This document shows, in pieces, positions 8,593 through 18,220 of a DNA stretch of 64,000 nucleotides. Origin of the DNA: Oligoflexus tunisiensis (lineage in GTDB: Bacteria; Bdellovibrionota_B; Oligoflexia; Oligoflexales; Oligoflexaceae); the NCBI RefSeq assembly GCF_001748245.1, contig NZ_BDFO01000001.1:6787346-6851345 (forward strand), in the 5' to 3' direction. A program made the position numbers and the translations under genes. The notes below the pieces were generated by a model that saw nothing but the letters and a program-made list of their open reading frames with translations, had not been told where the DNA came from and did not search any database. How positions within the stretch are numbered: position 1 is the first letter of the stretch; each line of letters opens with the position of its first letter.

Positions 8593-10263
8593 ATGCAACA
8601 GTTTGTTTCCCGGAAAAGCCGCGCCGTCCTGGGGTGGCTGGTCATGTTCTTCGGTTTGGGTATGGCATCTCATTCCTTCGGAAAACCATTTGTTATCGGC
8701 AGCTTGGAGGATCCTTCACAGATCTATCCCCTGATGCAAAAGGCCGGGGCAAGCAAAACCGTTCGGCACCTGACCAATCCTCCCATCCTCACTGTGCGAA
8801 ACGATGGCCGCATCATCTGCATCCTGTGCAAGGAAACTCCGGAACTCATGAGCCGCCGGGATGAAGAGAAGAGCACGACCACCTACATGGTGGAGCTGGA
8901 ACTGAAAAAGAAACTGACCTGGGGCGACGGCTCTCCCATCACGCCACAGGATGTCAAATACACATTGGAAACCATGGCCCTGACGGATTACGGCAAGGGC
9001 AGGGATCCTCTGCTGCCCATTCGCCGCATAGAAATGGATAAGGATCAAAAGAACAAAATGCGTTTGATCCTCACGCATCGCCGTCCGGATGCCTTTCAAC
9101 TCTTTGCGATCTCGCTGCTGCCGTCGCACAAGGCCGACGTTATTCAAAAGCTGCAAAAGGATCCCAAGGATGCCGCCTGGTGGAATCGTCTGCAGGATCC
9201 AGGGCTCTACTACGGTGCCTATGTTGTGAAAAAGGCAGGCCCTGACAGCTGGCAGCTCGTTTCCAACTCGGAAGGGGAATGGGAGGAGGCGCCCACGCAG
9301 GACCTGGAGCTGCGTCTTTACAATGGAATTCCCGCGCTGGCCAAGGCCCTGCAGAACGGAGACGTGGATCAAACCGCTGAAGGGGAATTGAGCTGGCTCG
9401 ACTGGCTGGAACTCAGGCAGCAGGTGCCTGGACTCGAACAGAAGTTCGGTCTGCAAAGCCGGCCCGGCCATACACTGGAATTGATCATTCTGAACCTGCG
9501 CAGTCCCCTGCTGGTCAATCCTCAGCTGCGGCAGATCCTGCAGCATGCGATTCAAAGGCAAACACTGGTGCAAAAGCAGCTGCAGGGTCATGGAGCGGCG
9601 GCTTTCACCTCCCTGCATCCGGCCCAGCTGGAGCGTATGAACGATAAGGTCAGCGATCCCTATCAGCCGCAACGCGTTGCCCAGCTTCTGGAGCAGATCA
9701 GGGGACGCAAGGCCCCGGATGGAACGCTCACCATTGATGGGCAGAAGATCAATCTCGTTCTGACCTGTTCGGATGAGCGGATGAAGTCAGGCTTCTATCA
9801 GCCGGTCCTGGAGGATTTGCGCAAAATCGGGGCGAATGTTCAGCTGCAGGTCGTGCCTGAAGCGGAGTATGTGAAGGAGACCCTGCCCCAGCGTCGCTTC
9901 AAGGATATGGCCTGCATGCGCTGGAAGCTGCCGCCTCTGTCGCCGCCCATCAACCTGATGCACTCGCTGGCGATCCCGAGCTCGGATAACAATTATTTCG
10001 GCAGCAACTACAGCGGCTGGGATATGAATGTGGTCGATCGCATCCTGGAAAGCATGCAAAGGGATGCCGAGCCGGGGCATCTGCAAAGGCTTTTGTCGCG
10101 TCTCGACAAGCAGCTGATGAGTGAACTGCCAGCCTTTCCGCTCGTGTTTCTGCCGGATGTCTGGCTAAATCGGAAGGAACCGGGAAGCAAGGATATCCTG
10201 GAGACGCAGGAACGGATTGCCGCCTGGCCCGCGGCTGCGAACCTGCCCGTTCGAAAACTCTGA
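8593..10263 (+). CDS. extracellular solute-binding protein, family 5 (peptide type)
   Basis: 556 residues. The ATG at 8593 follows AAAGGA and is followed by a clear signal peptide ending near SHSFGKP. An ATG at 8548 has no ribosome-binding site. Family features include the LTWGDGSPITPQDVKYTLE motif, which is diagnostic of SBP_bac_5 dipeptide/oligopeptide-binding proteins, and the late LLSRLDKQLMSELPAFPLVFLPD segment. In this family the protein delivers peptides or similar ligands to an ABC permease. No permease or ATPase genes lie beside it, so it is an orphan here. It diverges from the cyclase gene with about 190 bases between starts. Confidence 0.85.
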   Translation: MQQFVSRKSRAVLGWLVMFFGLGMASHSFGKPFVIGSLEDPSQIYPLMQKAGASKTVRHLTNPPILTVRNDGRIICILCKETPELMSRRDEEKSTTTYMVELELKKKLTWGDGSPITPQDVKYTLETMALTDYGKGRDPLLPIRRIEMDKDQKNKMRLILTHRRPDAFQLFAISLLPSHKADVIQKLQKDPKDAAWWNRLQDPGLYYGAYVVKKAGPDSWQLVSNSEGEWEEAPTQDLELRLYNGIPALAKALQNGDVDQTAEGELSWLDWLELRQQVPGLEQKFGLQSRPGHTLELIILNLRSPLLVNPQLRQILQHAIQRQTLVQKQLQGHGAAAFTSLHPAQLERMNDKVSDPYQPQRVAQLLEQIRGRKAPDGTLTIDGQKINLVLTCSDERMKSGFYQPVLEDLRKIGANVQLQVVPEAEYVKETLPQRRFKDMACMRWKLPPLSPPINLMHSLAIPSSDNNYFGSNYSGWDMNVVDRILESMQRDAEPGHLQRLLSRLDKQLMSELPAFPLVFLPDVWLNRKEPGSKDILETQERIAAWPAAANLPVRKL

Positions 10264-10270
10264 GTATCCT

Positions 10271-11416
10271 CTAAAATGCGGCACCGAGCACAAGGACATT
10301 GGATGAGTCGTCGTGTTCGTAGTCGCCAAGAGCGGTGATCCCGTTGCGCCGAACCCGGACTCTATCCTTGCTTTTGCTGGATTTCATAAGAACCAGCTCG
10401 ACAAAGAACTGATTGTTGCGAATGAAACCACCCAGCCGCAGTTCATTCGAAACCAACTTGGTCTCAACATCCTTGTTATCGCCGGGGACAAGGGTCGGAT
10501 CAAACAGGAACACGCCTTCCTGTTTGGTGATGCTGCCCTTCACGCCCACCATCGGCAGAATAGCAAATTCCGCCCCAATGCCAATGGCCAGGGTCTTGCG
10601 GAAATACTGCTCGACTTCCACACCGCGCAGAAAGATATTTCGTTGATTCACGGGACTGGTCGTGTCCTCGTCCCGATCATCGTGTTTATAGGACCATTTT
10701 AGAACGGAAAGCCCAAGGGACAGACGATCGGAATACTTAAAACCCAGCTCCAGACCACCGAGTCCGGGATCCGTAATAATCTTCTGTTCGCCTTCAATGG
10801 TGGCCTTGCCCCGCAGCGGCGGGGCGGTAAAGACGCCAATGTTGAGGGCATTGCCAACCTTGTAATTCACACCCAGGGAATAACCCGACATCGTACCCTT
10901 GTATCGGGTTCGATCATCATTGCCCACCCCGTAGCCGCCGAGCAGATCCGCCTCGTGCGACTGGTAGCGGAATGTAAAGGCCCCGCGGAGTTGGGGCAGA
11001 AGATCGACCACGAATTTCATTTTGTAATCGCGTACCCAGAATTCCTCAAAGACCTCGCCGTTTCTCTGATCGGATTTTCCCGTGATCTGCCGGGAATGTT
11101 CATCCCCGGAGAGGCCGAAGGCGGCACCGCCCAACGGCAGTTGAAAGCCGAGGGCCACATCCCTTTTATTGGTGGCATGCTGAATCCGTGCCGGGGCATT
11201 GCCATCGGGATTGATGAGATAGCGGGATTCCTCGCGCCGATCCAGCCGCAGGCCGCCGATGATCGTGCGATCGGTGGGAATGGCGGCCGGGTTCACCTGA
11301 AAAGGATTCGGTATCAGAAGAGACGTGACAGGCCAGGCTCGCTCCTCGACATTGTCTGCGAGCAGAGTTTGCGAACCGAGTAGACAGAGCGAAACGAAAG
11401 CCTTCATTGGCTTCAT
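10271..11416 (-). CDS. outer-membrane beta-barrel protein
   Basis: 381 residues from an ATG preceded by AGGAAGGG. Signal peptide MKPMKAFVSLCLLGSQTLLAD, followed by alternating beta-strand sequence with many Gly and aromatic residues, ending in GAAF. A C-terminal Phe is the usual signal for outer-membrane insertion. Resemblance to FadL/TraF-like barrels is possible (N-terminal NPAAIPTDRTIIGGLRLD), but no specific substrate can be read. It lies downstream of the DUF1501 operon in the same direction, 51 bases away. Confidence 0.75.
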   Translation of the reverse strand: MKPMKAFVSLCLLGSQTLLADNVEERAWPVTSLLIPNPFQVNPAAIPTDRTIIGGLRLDRREESRYLINPDGNAPARIQHATNKRDVALGFQLPLGGAAFGLSGDEHSRQITGKSDQRNGEVFEEFWVRDYKMKFVVDLLPQLRGAFTFRYQSHEADLLGGYGVGNDDRTRYKGTMSGYSLGVNYKVGNALNIGVFTAPPLRGKATIEGEQKIITDPGLGGLELGFKYSDRLSLGLSVLKWSYKHDDRDEDTTSPVNQRNIFLRGVEVEQYFRKTLAIGIGAEFAILPMVGVKGSITKQEGVFLFDPTLVPGDNKDVETKLVSNELRLGGFIRNNQFFVELVLMKSSKSKDRVRVRRNGITALGDYEHDDSSNVLVLGAAF

Positions 11417-11467
11417 GGCCGGCCCTTCCTGGATAATTCATCCTTCACGCAAGACGCACAAACCATT

Positions 11468-12850
11468 TTAGCTGGTTTTGAGTCGGGTGAGGGCAGGAAT
11501 TGATTCCAAATACGTCCGATAGGTTGTGGTATAGGTTGCGCCCAGGGTCAGCTCCAGGACCGCACCTCCGAGATTGCTCGGACTCAGGGTGAAGGAGCCG
11601 CCAGGTTCCTCGGCACCCGTTTCCCTGTTGATGCTGACCGTCCGCAGGTTGTCATCGGTGACGCCAACCGCCCGTCCCCCGAGAATGCCGCCGCCGACCA
11701 TCAAAGCACCGCCCACAGGCCAATGATCGCGACCGGCGCTATTATTCACTTTGGGAGTCCGTCCAAAATCAGAATAAATGACGATCAGGGTATTGTCGAG
11801 CTGGTTGGCCGCTCTCAGCTCGGCAACAAAGCGGCCCAGAAGATAATCGAAACTTTCCACGATGGGTTGCATCGAACGTTCCTGGCCGGCATGGGTATCA
11901 AAACCACCGACACCCAGGTTCAAACAGGTGACGAGATTGTTCTTCAGGAGCTTGAGCGACAGAGCAAAGGAATCCCGCATGCCGTTGTTTACTGTCATCG
12001 GGGCATTGACAGTAAAGGGCGAACGGTCATCGTTGGTCAACTCCAGCTTGCTGCCCACATTCTCACTGAACTGGGTCTGAATCTTGGAATGGGCCGAAGC
12101 CACGGCATTGAGCCGATCATGCTCACCGGTTCGGGCCCTGGCCCGTTCGATGGAGCTATTGAGATAGTTGAGCACCAGCATCTTCTGCTCAAGGGCGTCG
12201 CTGCTTTCGGGGTACATGGACCGATAAAGGTTGAGGTTTTGCGCCCGCACCACGGAGACAGGACTGAGGAGTCCACGGTCGATCTTCGTGTTCATCCCAC
12301 CATTCAGCTGAATGATGGGAATGGTTGCGCTGCTTTCACTGGCCACGATCGCAGGAATGGATGCGGCGTTCACGTTACCCGAGTTGCTGAGCACACCGGT
12401 ATCCATATACACGGGTCCGGCGTCATGCGAGGTCGTTCCCATATTCAGGCCTCGCACGACCACAACATCCTGCCCCATGGCGGCCGTATTCGTGAGCCAG
12501 CGCCCGATCCTGTCCGTGCCACCCGCCAGCGTTTGCGCGGCACCCCAGTCGTACATCATGTCGATGCCGGACGTGGAGGAGGGTTTGGGATCGGTAATTT
12601 CGAGAATATCCCAACCACCGCTCATATTGATCCATACCAGGCGGCGCTGAGGAGGATACAGTCCGGCCCCCAGAGCGCGAGCTCCTGGCAGAAATTGCGA
12701 GGCCATCAGGAATCCTGCCATATAAGTGCCGCCGAGCAGCAGCTCACGCCGGGTCAAATCCGGCAGCTGCGCTGGATGACAGATGTGTCCATGGCCAGGA
12801 CCTTTGATGATGCTTTCCTTGAGAGCCTGCTTGTCGATTTTCTTTTTCAT
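11468..12850 (-). CDS. DUF1501 domain protein, Tat-exported
   Basis: 460 residues from the ATG at 12850 (GGAGAAGG upstream). Near the N-terminus is a twin-arginine motif (TRRELLLGGTYMAGFL) followed by a hydrophobic region, suggesting folded export. The body matches DUF1501 proteins of the alkaline phosphatase/sulfatase-like superfamily: WINMSGGWD at the start, VGGFDTHAGQE, IYSDFGRTPKVN, GRDHWPVGGALMVGGGI. Family members are nearly always paired with a large c-type cytochrome-like protein (DUF1800 or DUF1588/1592). Here that partner is the gene directly upstream, overlapping by four bases. Biochemical activity is unknown. Confidence 0.88.
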   Translation of the reverse strand: MKKKIDKQALKESIIKGPGHGHICHPAQLPDLTRRELLLGGTYMAGFLMASQFLPGARALGAGLYPPQRRLVWINMSGGWDILEITDPKPSSTSGIDMMYDWGAAQTLAGGTDRIGRWLTNTAAMGQDVVVVRGLNMGTTSHDAGPVYMDTGVLSNSGNVNAASIPAIVASESSATIPIIQLNGGMNTKIDRGLLSPVSVVRAQNLNLYRSMYPESSDALEQKMLVLNYLNSSIERARARTGEHDRLNAVASAHSKIQTQFSENVGSKLELTNDDRSPFTVNAPMTVNNGMRDSFALSLKLLKNNLVTCLNLGVGGFDTHAGQERSMQPIVESFDYLLGRFVAELRAANQLDNTLIVIYSDFGRTPKVNNSAGRDHWPVGGALMVGGGILGGRAVGVTDDNLRTVSINRETGAEEPGGSFTLSPSNLGGAVLELTLGATYTTTYRTYLESIPALTRLKTS

Positions 12851-14502
12851 GGATCCTTCTCCAGCCAACAGGTGACCGCATCCTTGAGATTGAAAACCTC
12901 AGAATTCGCAGGTCCTGGAGGCATAATGCCGGAGGCCATCATTTGAATGGCGATGGCCCGTATGGGTCGCCACTCCTCTTCCGTCCTCAGGGGCTGACGA
13001 CCGCCGGAACCGTTGTGACAGCCCGTGCAAAGATTCACGCGGGACTCGACATCACCGGCAAAGGTATAGGCCCGATCCTCACAAGTCGTGGCGGTGGTCG
13101 GGAACTCGCCGAGCGGCGGATCATGCAAAGGATCGGTCGCAATCCCATCGCTGCGCGTGCCTTCCAGGAAAGCGGGATGCGTGCTGATCGCATAAACCAG
13201 CTCACGGAAACTGTAATTGGTGGTCAGGAAATAATCGGTGAGTTTGGTGCGCAGACTTTCCTCATCCATATAGAACTTGCGGCCCATGAGCCACTTCCAA
13301 ACATTTTGCACGGTGCAGGTGGCAAAGGCCTTGTCGTCACGAATGATGTTGGCAAGATCCGCAAGGCTCGTCCCGGTTTTACTATTAAAGGTGGTGGAGA
13401 CGGTGGCCTGAGCGCCGCTATAGAGCTGCCCACCCTCACCCCAGACCAGAAAGAAATCGGCCAGGGGATCAAGGACGTGATGGCAGCCCGAACAGCCAGG
13501 AGCCTCACGCAGGTTGCCGGGATCCTGAGGGAACACACGAGGGAGATCCGCGGTGAATTCCCGACACAGAAGACGTTTATACAGCTCGTTGGCTCGCGTC
13601 CGATTTTTATCGTAACGACGCAGCCAGCCGAAGGTGGAAAGGATGCCCGCTGAACTATAGTCATAGCCCGAGGTTTTCAGGAGACGAAACCGTGTATCGA
13701 GGAAGGCCGTGCTGCGCACGATGTCCACGACCTCTTCACTGAGGTTCAGTTCATCAATCTTGAAGTGATGGCGCTGCCCATAAAAATGCGCGACGGCCCC
13801 ATCCACGGCTGTGAGTCCAGGTTCCAGAACCTTGGTATAAGGATAGTTTTGCACCACCACCGCCGTGGCCAGGCCTGCGGCCTGACGGCTCAGGGATTTG
13901 ATCACGGCATAGCGGGAGTCAAAGGTTTCCGTGGTGCCGAGTTCGGCATTGCGGGCTTCCTCTTCATTCGGGCTTTCCACAAAACACGAACTGAGATCCT
14001 GCCCGCAGGCTTTCACAATCGAAGGACAGGCCCAGGCGACAATGCCGGGATACCAGAAAACGGAGACCGGTTGTTCCGCGGCCAGAGGGCAGCCGGATCC
14101 GAGGCGGGAATCCTGGTTGCTCGCCCAGATGCAGCGGAAACGGCCGTTATTGCCATCGAGGCGACCGCAGGTGATGCTGGCAAATTTTTCCTGTTTGCCA
14201 TCGATGTCGTCGCGCAAGAGTTCCTGCAGATATTCATCGGGAAGGCCGACCCCCAGCACGCGCTCATGATAACGCAGCACAGAATCATAGAAGCCATCGC
14301 CATCGAGGAAGGTTCGCACGGCGGTTTTATAAGCGGCATCCGAAACGGCGTTCGTCGCGAAATCCTGATCGGTCGGCATCGTTCCGGTCAAAAGATACTG
14401 GGCCCGCCTCAGAGCGGCCGGAAGGTCCTGGGCAGCCTGCACGGTGCCGCTGTACAGTCCCAGCAGGAGAGTGGCGATAAAAATTCTGCGCATGATGGTC
14501 AT
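12847..14502 (-). CDS. diheme c-type cytochrome-like protein (DUF1588/DUF1592 type)
   Basis: 551 residues from the ATG at 14502, coupled to the upstream stop (ATGA) and preceded by GGAGG. A signal peptide (MRRIFIATLLLGLYSGTVQA) leads into a mostly helical protein. Two haem-binding motifs are present: APGCSGCHHVLDPLADFF, matching the DUF1588 pattern, and NLCTGCHNGSGG near the C-terminus. Further Cys pairs could form disulphides. Proteins of this type are periplasmic and are known from planctomycetes and deltaproteobacteria beside DUF1501 partners. Function in electron transfer or oxidation of a polymer is inference. Confidence 0.82.
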   Translation of the reverse strand: MTIMRRIFIATLLLGLYSGTVQAAQDLPAALRRAQYLLTGTMPTDQDFATNAVSDAAYKTAVRTFLDGDGFYDSVLRYHERVLGVGLPDEYLQELLRDDIDGKQEKFASITCGRLDGNNGRFRCIWASNQDSRLGSGCPLAAEQPVSVFWYPGIVAWACPSIVKACGQDLSSCFVESPNEEEARNAELGTTETFDSRYAVIKSLSRQAAGLATAVVVQNYPYTKVLEPGLTAVDGAVAHFYGQRHHFKIDELNLSEEVVDIVRSTAFLDTRFRLLKTSGYDYSSAGILSTFGWLRRYDKNRTRANELYKRLLCREFTADLPRVFPQDPGNLREAPGCSGCHHVLDPLADFFLVWGEGGQLYSGAQATVSTTFNSKTGTSLADLANIIRDDKAFATCTVQNVWKWLMGRKFYMDEESLRTKLTDYFLTTNYSFRELVYAISTHPAFLEGTRSDGIATDPLHDPPLGEFPTTATTCEDRAYTFAGDVESRVNLCTGCHNGSGGRQPLRTEEEWRPIRAIAIQMMASGIMPPGPANSEVFNLKDAVTCWLEKDP

Positions 14503-15206
14503 AACAGCAAAGCCTCCGCATCGAGCAGCAGGGTGGCACAGACCGGAATATAACTGGCCTGGGTCACACGCCCATCCACCAGCGCTGTCTGCAGAATTTC
14601 GTTGAGCTGAGTCAGGGCCTCGTCTGTGATTTGACTCGACGGCAATCCAATGAGGCGCTGGGCCAAGAATCTGATGTTGGTCGTGGTGTCCGCGGGATCC
14701 GCGGGCAGTATGGAATCCCAACCGGCATGCTGCCATTCATCGGGATTCACCAGCCCTTCACAGATCTCTTCCGCCACTTTTAATTCCGCGAGCAGGGAGG
14801 TGGCATCATAACTCTCCTGGGGCACGATCGCGAAGTTATCGCTCGCGCCACCGAGCAGCATGCGGTAGGCCTCCACGCGACCGATTTCACGGGCGACGAC
14901 TGAGCCCTGCTCCCGATACTGCAAAAGGAGCTGACGGACGAAGGTATCAGGATCCGGCCGCACGCCGGCAGGGGCATGGCTTGTGGTGATGGCATGAACT
15001 TCAGCCAGGGCCGCTTCATCCAGGCTGCCGGCTTTTTGTCCCAGGGAGGCACCCAGGACTTCGGCTGTGCTGGTCTCGCGGGTTCCGGAGTTCAGGCTTT
15101 TCTTTCTGAAGACATAACAGCCAGGCAAAATCTGCCAGACCAGGGCCAGGATCATAATCCTTACCCAGGGTACGCTTCGCGGGCGACGCACACGCAGGCC
15201 AAACAT
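14499..15206 (-). CDS. lipoprotein of unknown function
   Basis: 235 residues. The ATG at 15206 follows GGAGGGA. Signal peptide with a lipobox at ILPGC, giving lipidation at the Cys. The mature part is acidic and helical with no recognisable motif. It is the first gene of a three-gene operon with the diheme protein and DUF1501 protein, and its stop overlaps the next start. It probably serves as an accessory or anchor for that system. Confidence 0.65.
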   Translation of the reverse strand: MFGLRVRRPRSVPWVRIMILALVWQILPGCYVFRKKSLNSGTRETSTAEVLGASLGQKAGSLDEAALAEVHAITTSHAPAGVRPDPDTFVRQLLLQYREQGSVVAREIGRVEAYRMLLGGASDNFAIVPQESYDATSLLAELKVAEEICEGLVNPDEWQHAGWDSILPADPADTTTNIRFLAQRLIGLPSSQITDEALTQLNEILQTALVDGRVTQASYIPVCATLLLDAEALLL

Positions 15207-15296
15207 AGGAGTCCCTCCACCTCAAGTCATTCGGCAGATCCCCTGACATATTCAGTTCCCTGAGTTACTTCTTTGATTTCTACGTTTTGCGTATGG

Positions 15297-16367
15297 TTAA
15301 AAATTGGATTGGATTCCAGCAATTCCGCCAATTCCGAACAATTTATACCGGGCGTTAAATTCCGGTATGCTTTGCCCGTCGGTACCCTGAACGCCGATGA
15401 GTCCGCCGAAAACCGGCACCCCGATATTGGCGGTTAGCTTCAGCTGAAGCCCCAGCATGGGGATGGTATCCATGGACACGTTCCGATTGTCAGCATAGGA
15501 GAGGCTTTTGTAGATCAGCGTGGATTCGAGGTCCAGTGCGCCGGACAGGGGAAAGAATCCGGCCAGCTGGACCCGGAAATAATCCTCCTTCACGGTCGCG
15601 CCCCGATCGGTGCGATTGCCGCCACCGCTGGCTTCAATGGCAGCGAATTCCCCAAAGATCAGACCCCATTTCACCTTGGTCCGCATGAAGATGGCAATGG
15701 TGGTGGGATCATAGATGCGATCCTCGACCACAAAGGTCGATTCATCGATGCTCGTGCTTTTGGTCACATTGCGCTTTTTTTCAGCTGCAGCCTTGAAGGA
15801 AAAGCCACCATCAAAGTTTCCGCCATGCTTCACAACCACGAGGTGTCCGTAGGAAGCGCTCGCGGCCTCGTACTTGTCGGTCGCGGTGAAGAGGGCGGAT
15901 TCGGATTTCGCCTCGAATTCAGTCACATGGTAGCCATCCACGCCGAGAACAAGGTCCAGCGCATTCTGCGTGGCATAAACGAACTCCAGCCGCGGCTTGG
16001 CCTCCAGCCAGGTGGATTCCGTGACGATCACCGGCGTTTGCTCGCCCTCCTCCTTGCGGTAGTTGACCAGGGCGGGAAGCGTCAGGCGGAGGGAGGCATT
16101 GCTGCCGATCGCAAACTGCTGCATATACTTGACATAATTGATCACATTGCGATCAAAGGTCCGGGTTTCGGTGCCGCTGGTTTTCACGGAACCGTCGAGC
16201 AGTACGGATTTGGCGACAGCTTGAAAACCCGGCGTCCGTCCGAAGACAACGGCATCGCGGCCGATGGTGTCTTCATACAGCACCTCATAGGTAAACGCCT
16301 GCGCGGATCCTGATGCCAGAAGACCTGCAAACAAAAGCCGTCGGGACCAGGGCGATGGACCGGGCAT
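15297..16367 (-). CDS. outer-membrane beta-barrel protein
   Basis: 356 residues from the ATG at 16367 (AAAGGA eight bases upstream). The signal peptide ends in SAQA-FTYE. The rest has alternating polar/hydrophobic beta-strand character and ends in IQSNF with a C-terminal Phe, typical of barrels inserted by BamA. No transport family is evident. It lies between recJ and the lipoprotein operon on the same strand. Confidence 0.7.
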   Translation of the reverse strand: MPGPSPWSRRLLFAGLLASGSAQAFTYEVLYEDTIGRDAVVFGRTPGFQAVAKSVLLDGSVKTSGTETRTFDRNVINYVKYMQQFAIGSNASLRLTLPALVNYRKEEGEQTPVIVTESTWLEAKPRLEFVYATQNALDLVLGVDGYHVTEFEAKSESALFTATDKYEAASASYGHLVVVKHGGNFDGGFSFKAAAEKKRNVTKSTSIDESTFVVEDRIYDPTTIAIFMRTKVKWGLIFGEFAAIEASGGGNRTDRGATVKEDYFRVQLAGFFPLSGALDLESTLIYKSLSYADNRNVSMDTIPMLGLQLKLTANIGVPVFGGLIGVQGTDGQSIPEFNARYKLFGIGGIAGIQSNF

Positions 16368-16418
16368 GATGCATTCCTTTGTTGACTGTCGCAAATGGGG
16401 CCTCCCCATTTTAAACTG

Positions 16419-18161
16419 TCACGGAATTGGTTCCCAGTCCTTTCCCATCAGCGAGAGTGAAGTCTGGCCGCGGAAGGTGTTCTTGCCCGCATGGACAAGA
16501 AAGCGGGCGCGTTTGGCAAATTCCAAATCTTCGATCACATCATGAAAGAACATGATCTTCTGCATGGCTCCACCGTCCGGAATCACCATCACAGAGGTAT
16601 GCTTGGGCTCGCCGGTGGCGCGATCCTGGAGAAAGCGCACGTTTTTGACTTCGCCTTCCATGCAAAAGAGCGGCTCCTCGAATCCATGACCAAAGGGTTT
16701 CATGTGTTCGAGTTCATAGGCAAGGTCCAGATGCAGAAGGTGCCCGGGCACCTCGCAATCAAAATGGACCTTGCTGGTCCAGATATCGGGCTCGATGACC
16801 TTGATCTGCTGCGCATATCGAATAAGAGCGGTGCGAATCGCCTCTTCATTCTCGCGTTTGAAGGTAAAACCACCAGCCGCGCGGTGGCCGCCGAATTTTT
16901 CGAAAAGATGCCCGGCGGCGGCCATGGCATCGGTCACATCAAAACCCGGGATGGAACGTGCCGAACCCTTGCAGACTTCCTCCTGCCGCTCAAAGAGCCA
17001 GGTCGGGCGCCAGAAGGTTTCCGCGATCTTGCTGGCCGCGATGCCCACCACTCCGGTGTGCCAGCCTTCAGAACCCAGAAACAGCACCGGCTCGTCCGCA
17101 TGCTGCCTGGCCAGAACCTGCGCTTCGCGCACAATGCGGTTCTGGATCAGCTTGCGTTCTTCATTGCAGGTATCCATGAAGCTGACCAGGGCCTCCGGCT
17201 CATTATGAATAAAGGCATGAATCACTTCACGGGCATGATGCAAGCGTCCGACGGCGTTGATTCGTGGACCGATGCGAAAGCCCACATCCTTTTCATCCAG
17301 GCCTTTATTCAAGGCGCAGGCTTCCTTCAGACGCTTCAGCACCTTGCGCTCGCTCTTCAGGAGAGAGCGCACGCCCATGTTCGCCAGTTTATGGTTCACC
17401 CCGTTCAGCGGCACCACATCACAGATCGTGGCCATGCCGACCAAAGCGAGAATATCGTTCCAGGCCTGGGCGGACACAGCAAACTGTTGAGCTATCTTGC
17501 GCAAAAGGACAAAGGTGATCCCCGCCCCGCACAGTTCCTGATATTCGGGACTCGGATGCATCTTCGGATTGAGAATAATGCAATCCGGCATCTTTTCCGG
17601 TTGAATCTTATGATGATCGGTGCAGACAAAGATGACCCCGCGCTCTTTACAGTAGGCGGCCTCGCGGTTGGCCGTGATGCCGGTATCCATCGTGATGATC
17701 AGATCGGCTTTCTCATCATCGATCAAATGCTGGACGGCCTGCAGGTTGAGGCCGTAGCCCTCCTCAAAGCGGCAGGGGATGTACCACGTGAAGTTCGTAA
17801 AGCCGATGGCCTCAAAAAACCAAATCCAGCTGACACAACTCATGGTGCCATCGACATCATAGTCAGCATAAAGGGCAATGCGCTTACCCTGGCGAATGGA
17901 CTCGCTAATCACAGCGACGGCATCCAAAAGACCATAATCTCCGTACTGGAGTTGGTCGATCGCCGAAAATTGGCGATTTTGTCGAATCATTCGGGAAATA
18001 TCGGCCAGATTGCGCGGACGCTCCGTTTGATGGGCTGACCACTTCTGAAATTTTTGACCCACTCGTGTGCCCTCCGGTACCGGATCATACCAGGGGCAGA
18101 TTCTGCCTTCCACGGCTAAAGTTTTGCCGGGCGACGGCCGAGATGTTTTGCGAAAGATCAT
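16419..18161 (-). CDS. recJ: single-stranded-DNA-specific exonuclease RecJ
   Basis: 580 residues, near the 577 of E. coli RecJ. Phosphoesterase motifs are in order: YADYDVDGT (motif I), ITMDTGIT, CTDHHK (the DHH motif), GIGPRINA-type region FRIGPRINAVGRLHHA, and GGHRAAGGFTF of the DHHA1 domain, followed by the OB-fold region (KPFGHGFEEPLF). RecJ degrades single-stranded DNA 5' to 3' in recombination and mismatch repair. The start ATG at 18161 has GAGG nine bases upstream. It diverges from the Asn-rich lipoprotein gene. Confidence 0.95.
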   Translation of the reverse strand: MIFRKTSRPSPGKTLAVEGRICPWYDPVPEGTRVGQKFQKWSAHQTERPRNLADISRMIRQNRQFSAIDQLQYGDYGLLDAVAVISESIRQGKRIALYADYDVDGTMSCVSWIWFFEAIGFTNFTWYIPCRFEEGYGLNLQAVQHLIDDEKADLIITMDTGITANREAAYCKERGVIFVCTDHHKIQPEKMPDCIILNPKMHPSPEYQELCGAGITFVLLRKIAQQFAVSAQAWNDILALVGMATICDVVPLNGVNHKLANMGVRSLLKSERKVLKRLKEACALNKGLDEKDVGFRIGPRINAVGRLHHAREVIHAFIHNEPEALVSFMDTCNEERKLIQNRIVREAQVLARQHADEPVLFLGSEGWHTGVVGIAASKIAETFWRPTWLFERQEEVCKGSARSIPGFDVTDAMAAAGHLFEKFGGHRAAGGFTFKRENEEAIRTALIRYAQQIKVIEPDIWTSKVHFDCEVPGHLLHLDLAYELEHMKPFGHGFEEPLFCMEGEVKNVRFLQDRATGEPKHTSVMVIPDGGAMQKIMFFHDVIEDLEFAKRARFLVHAGKNTFRGQTSLSLMGKDWEPIP

Positions 18162-18220
18162 TATTCATTGCCTCGCAGGACGTGAGGTGACTGACTTTCA
18201 GGCTTAAAGGACAGGACGTC

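Noticed and set aside
16491..18038. 515-codon open frame opposite recJ
   Set aside because: Antisense to recJ, which has all catalytic motifs; no ribosome-binding site or domain seen.
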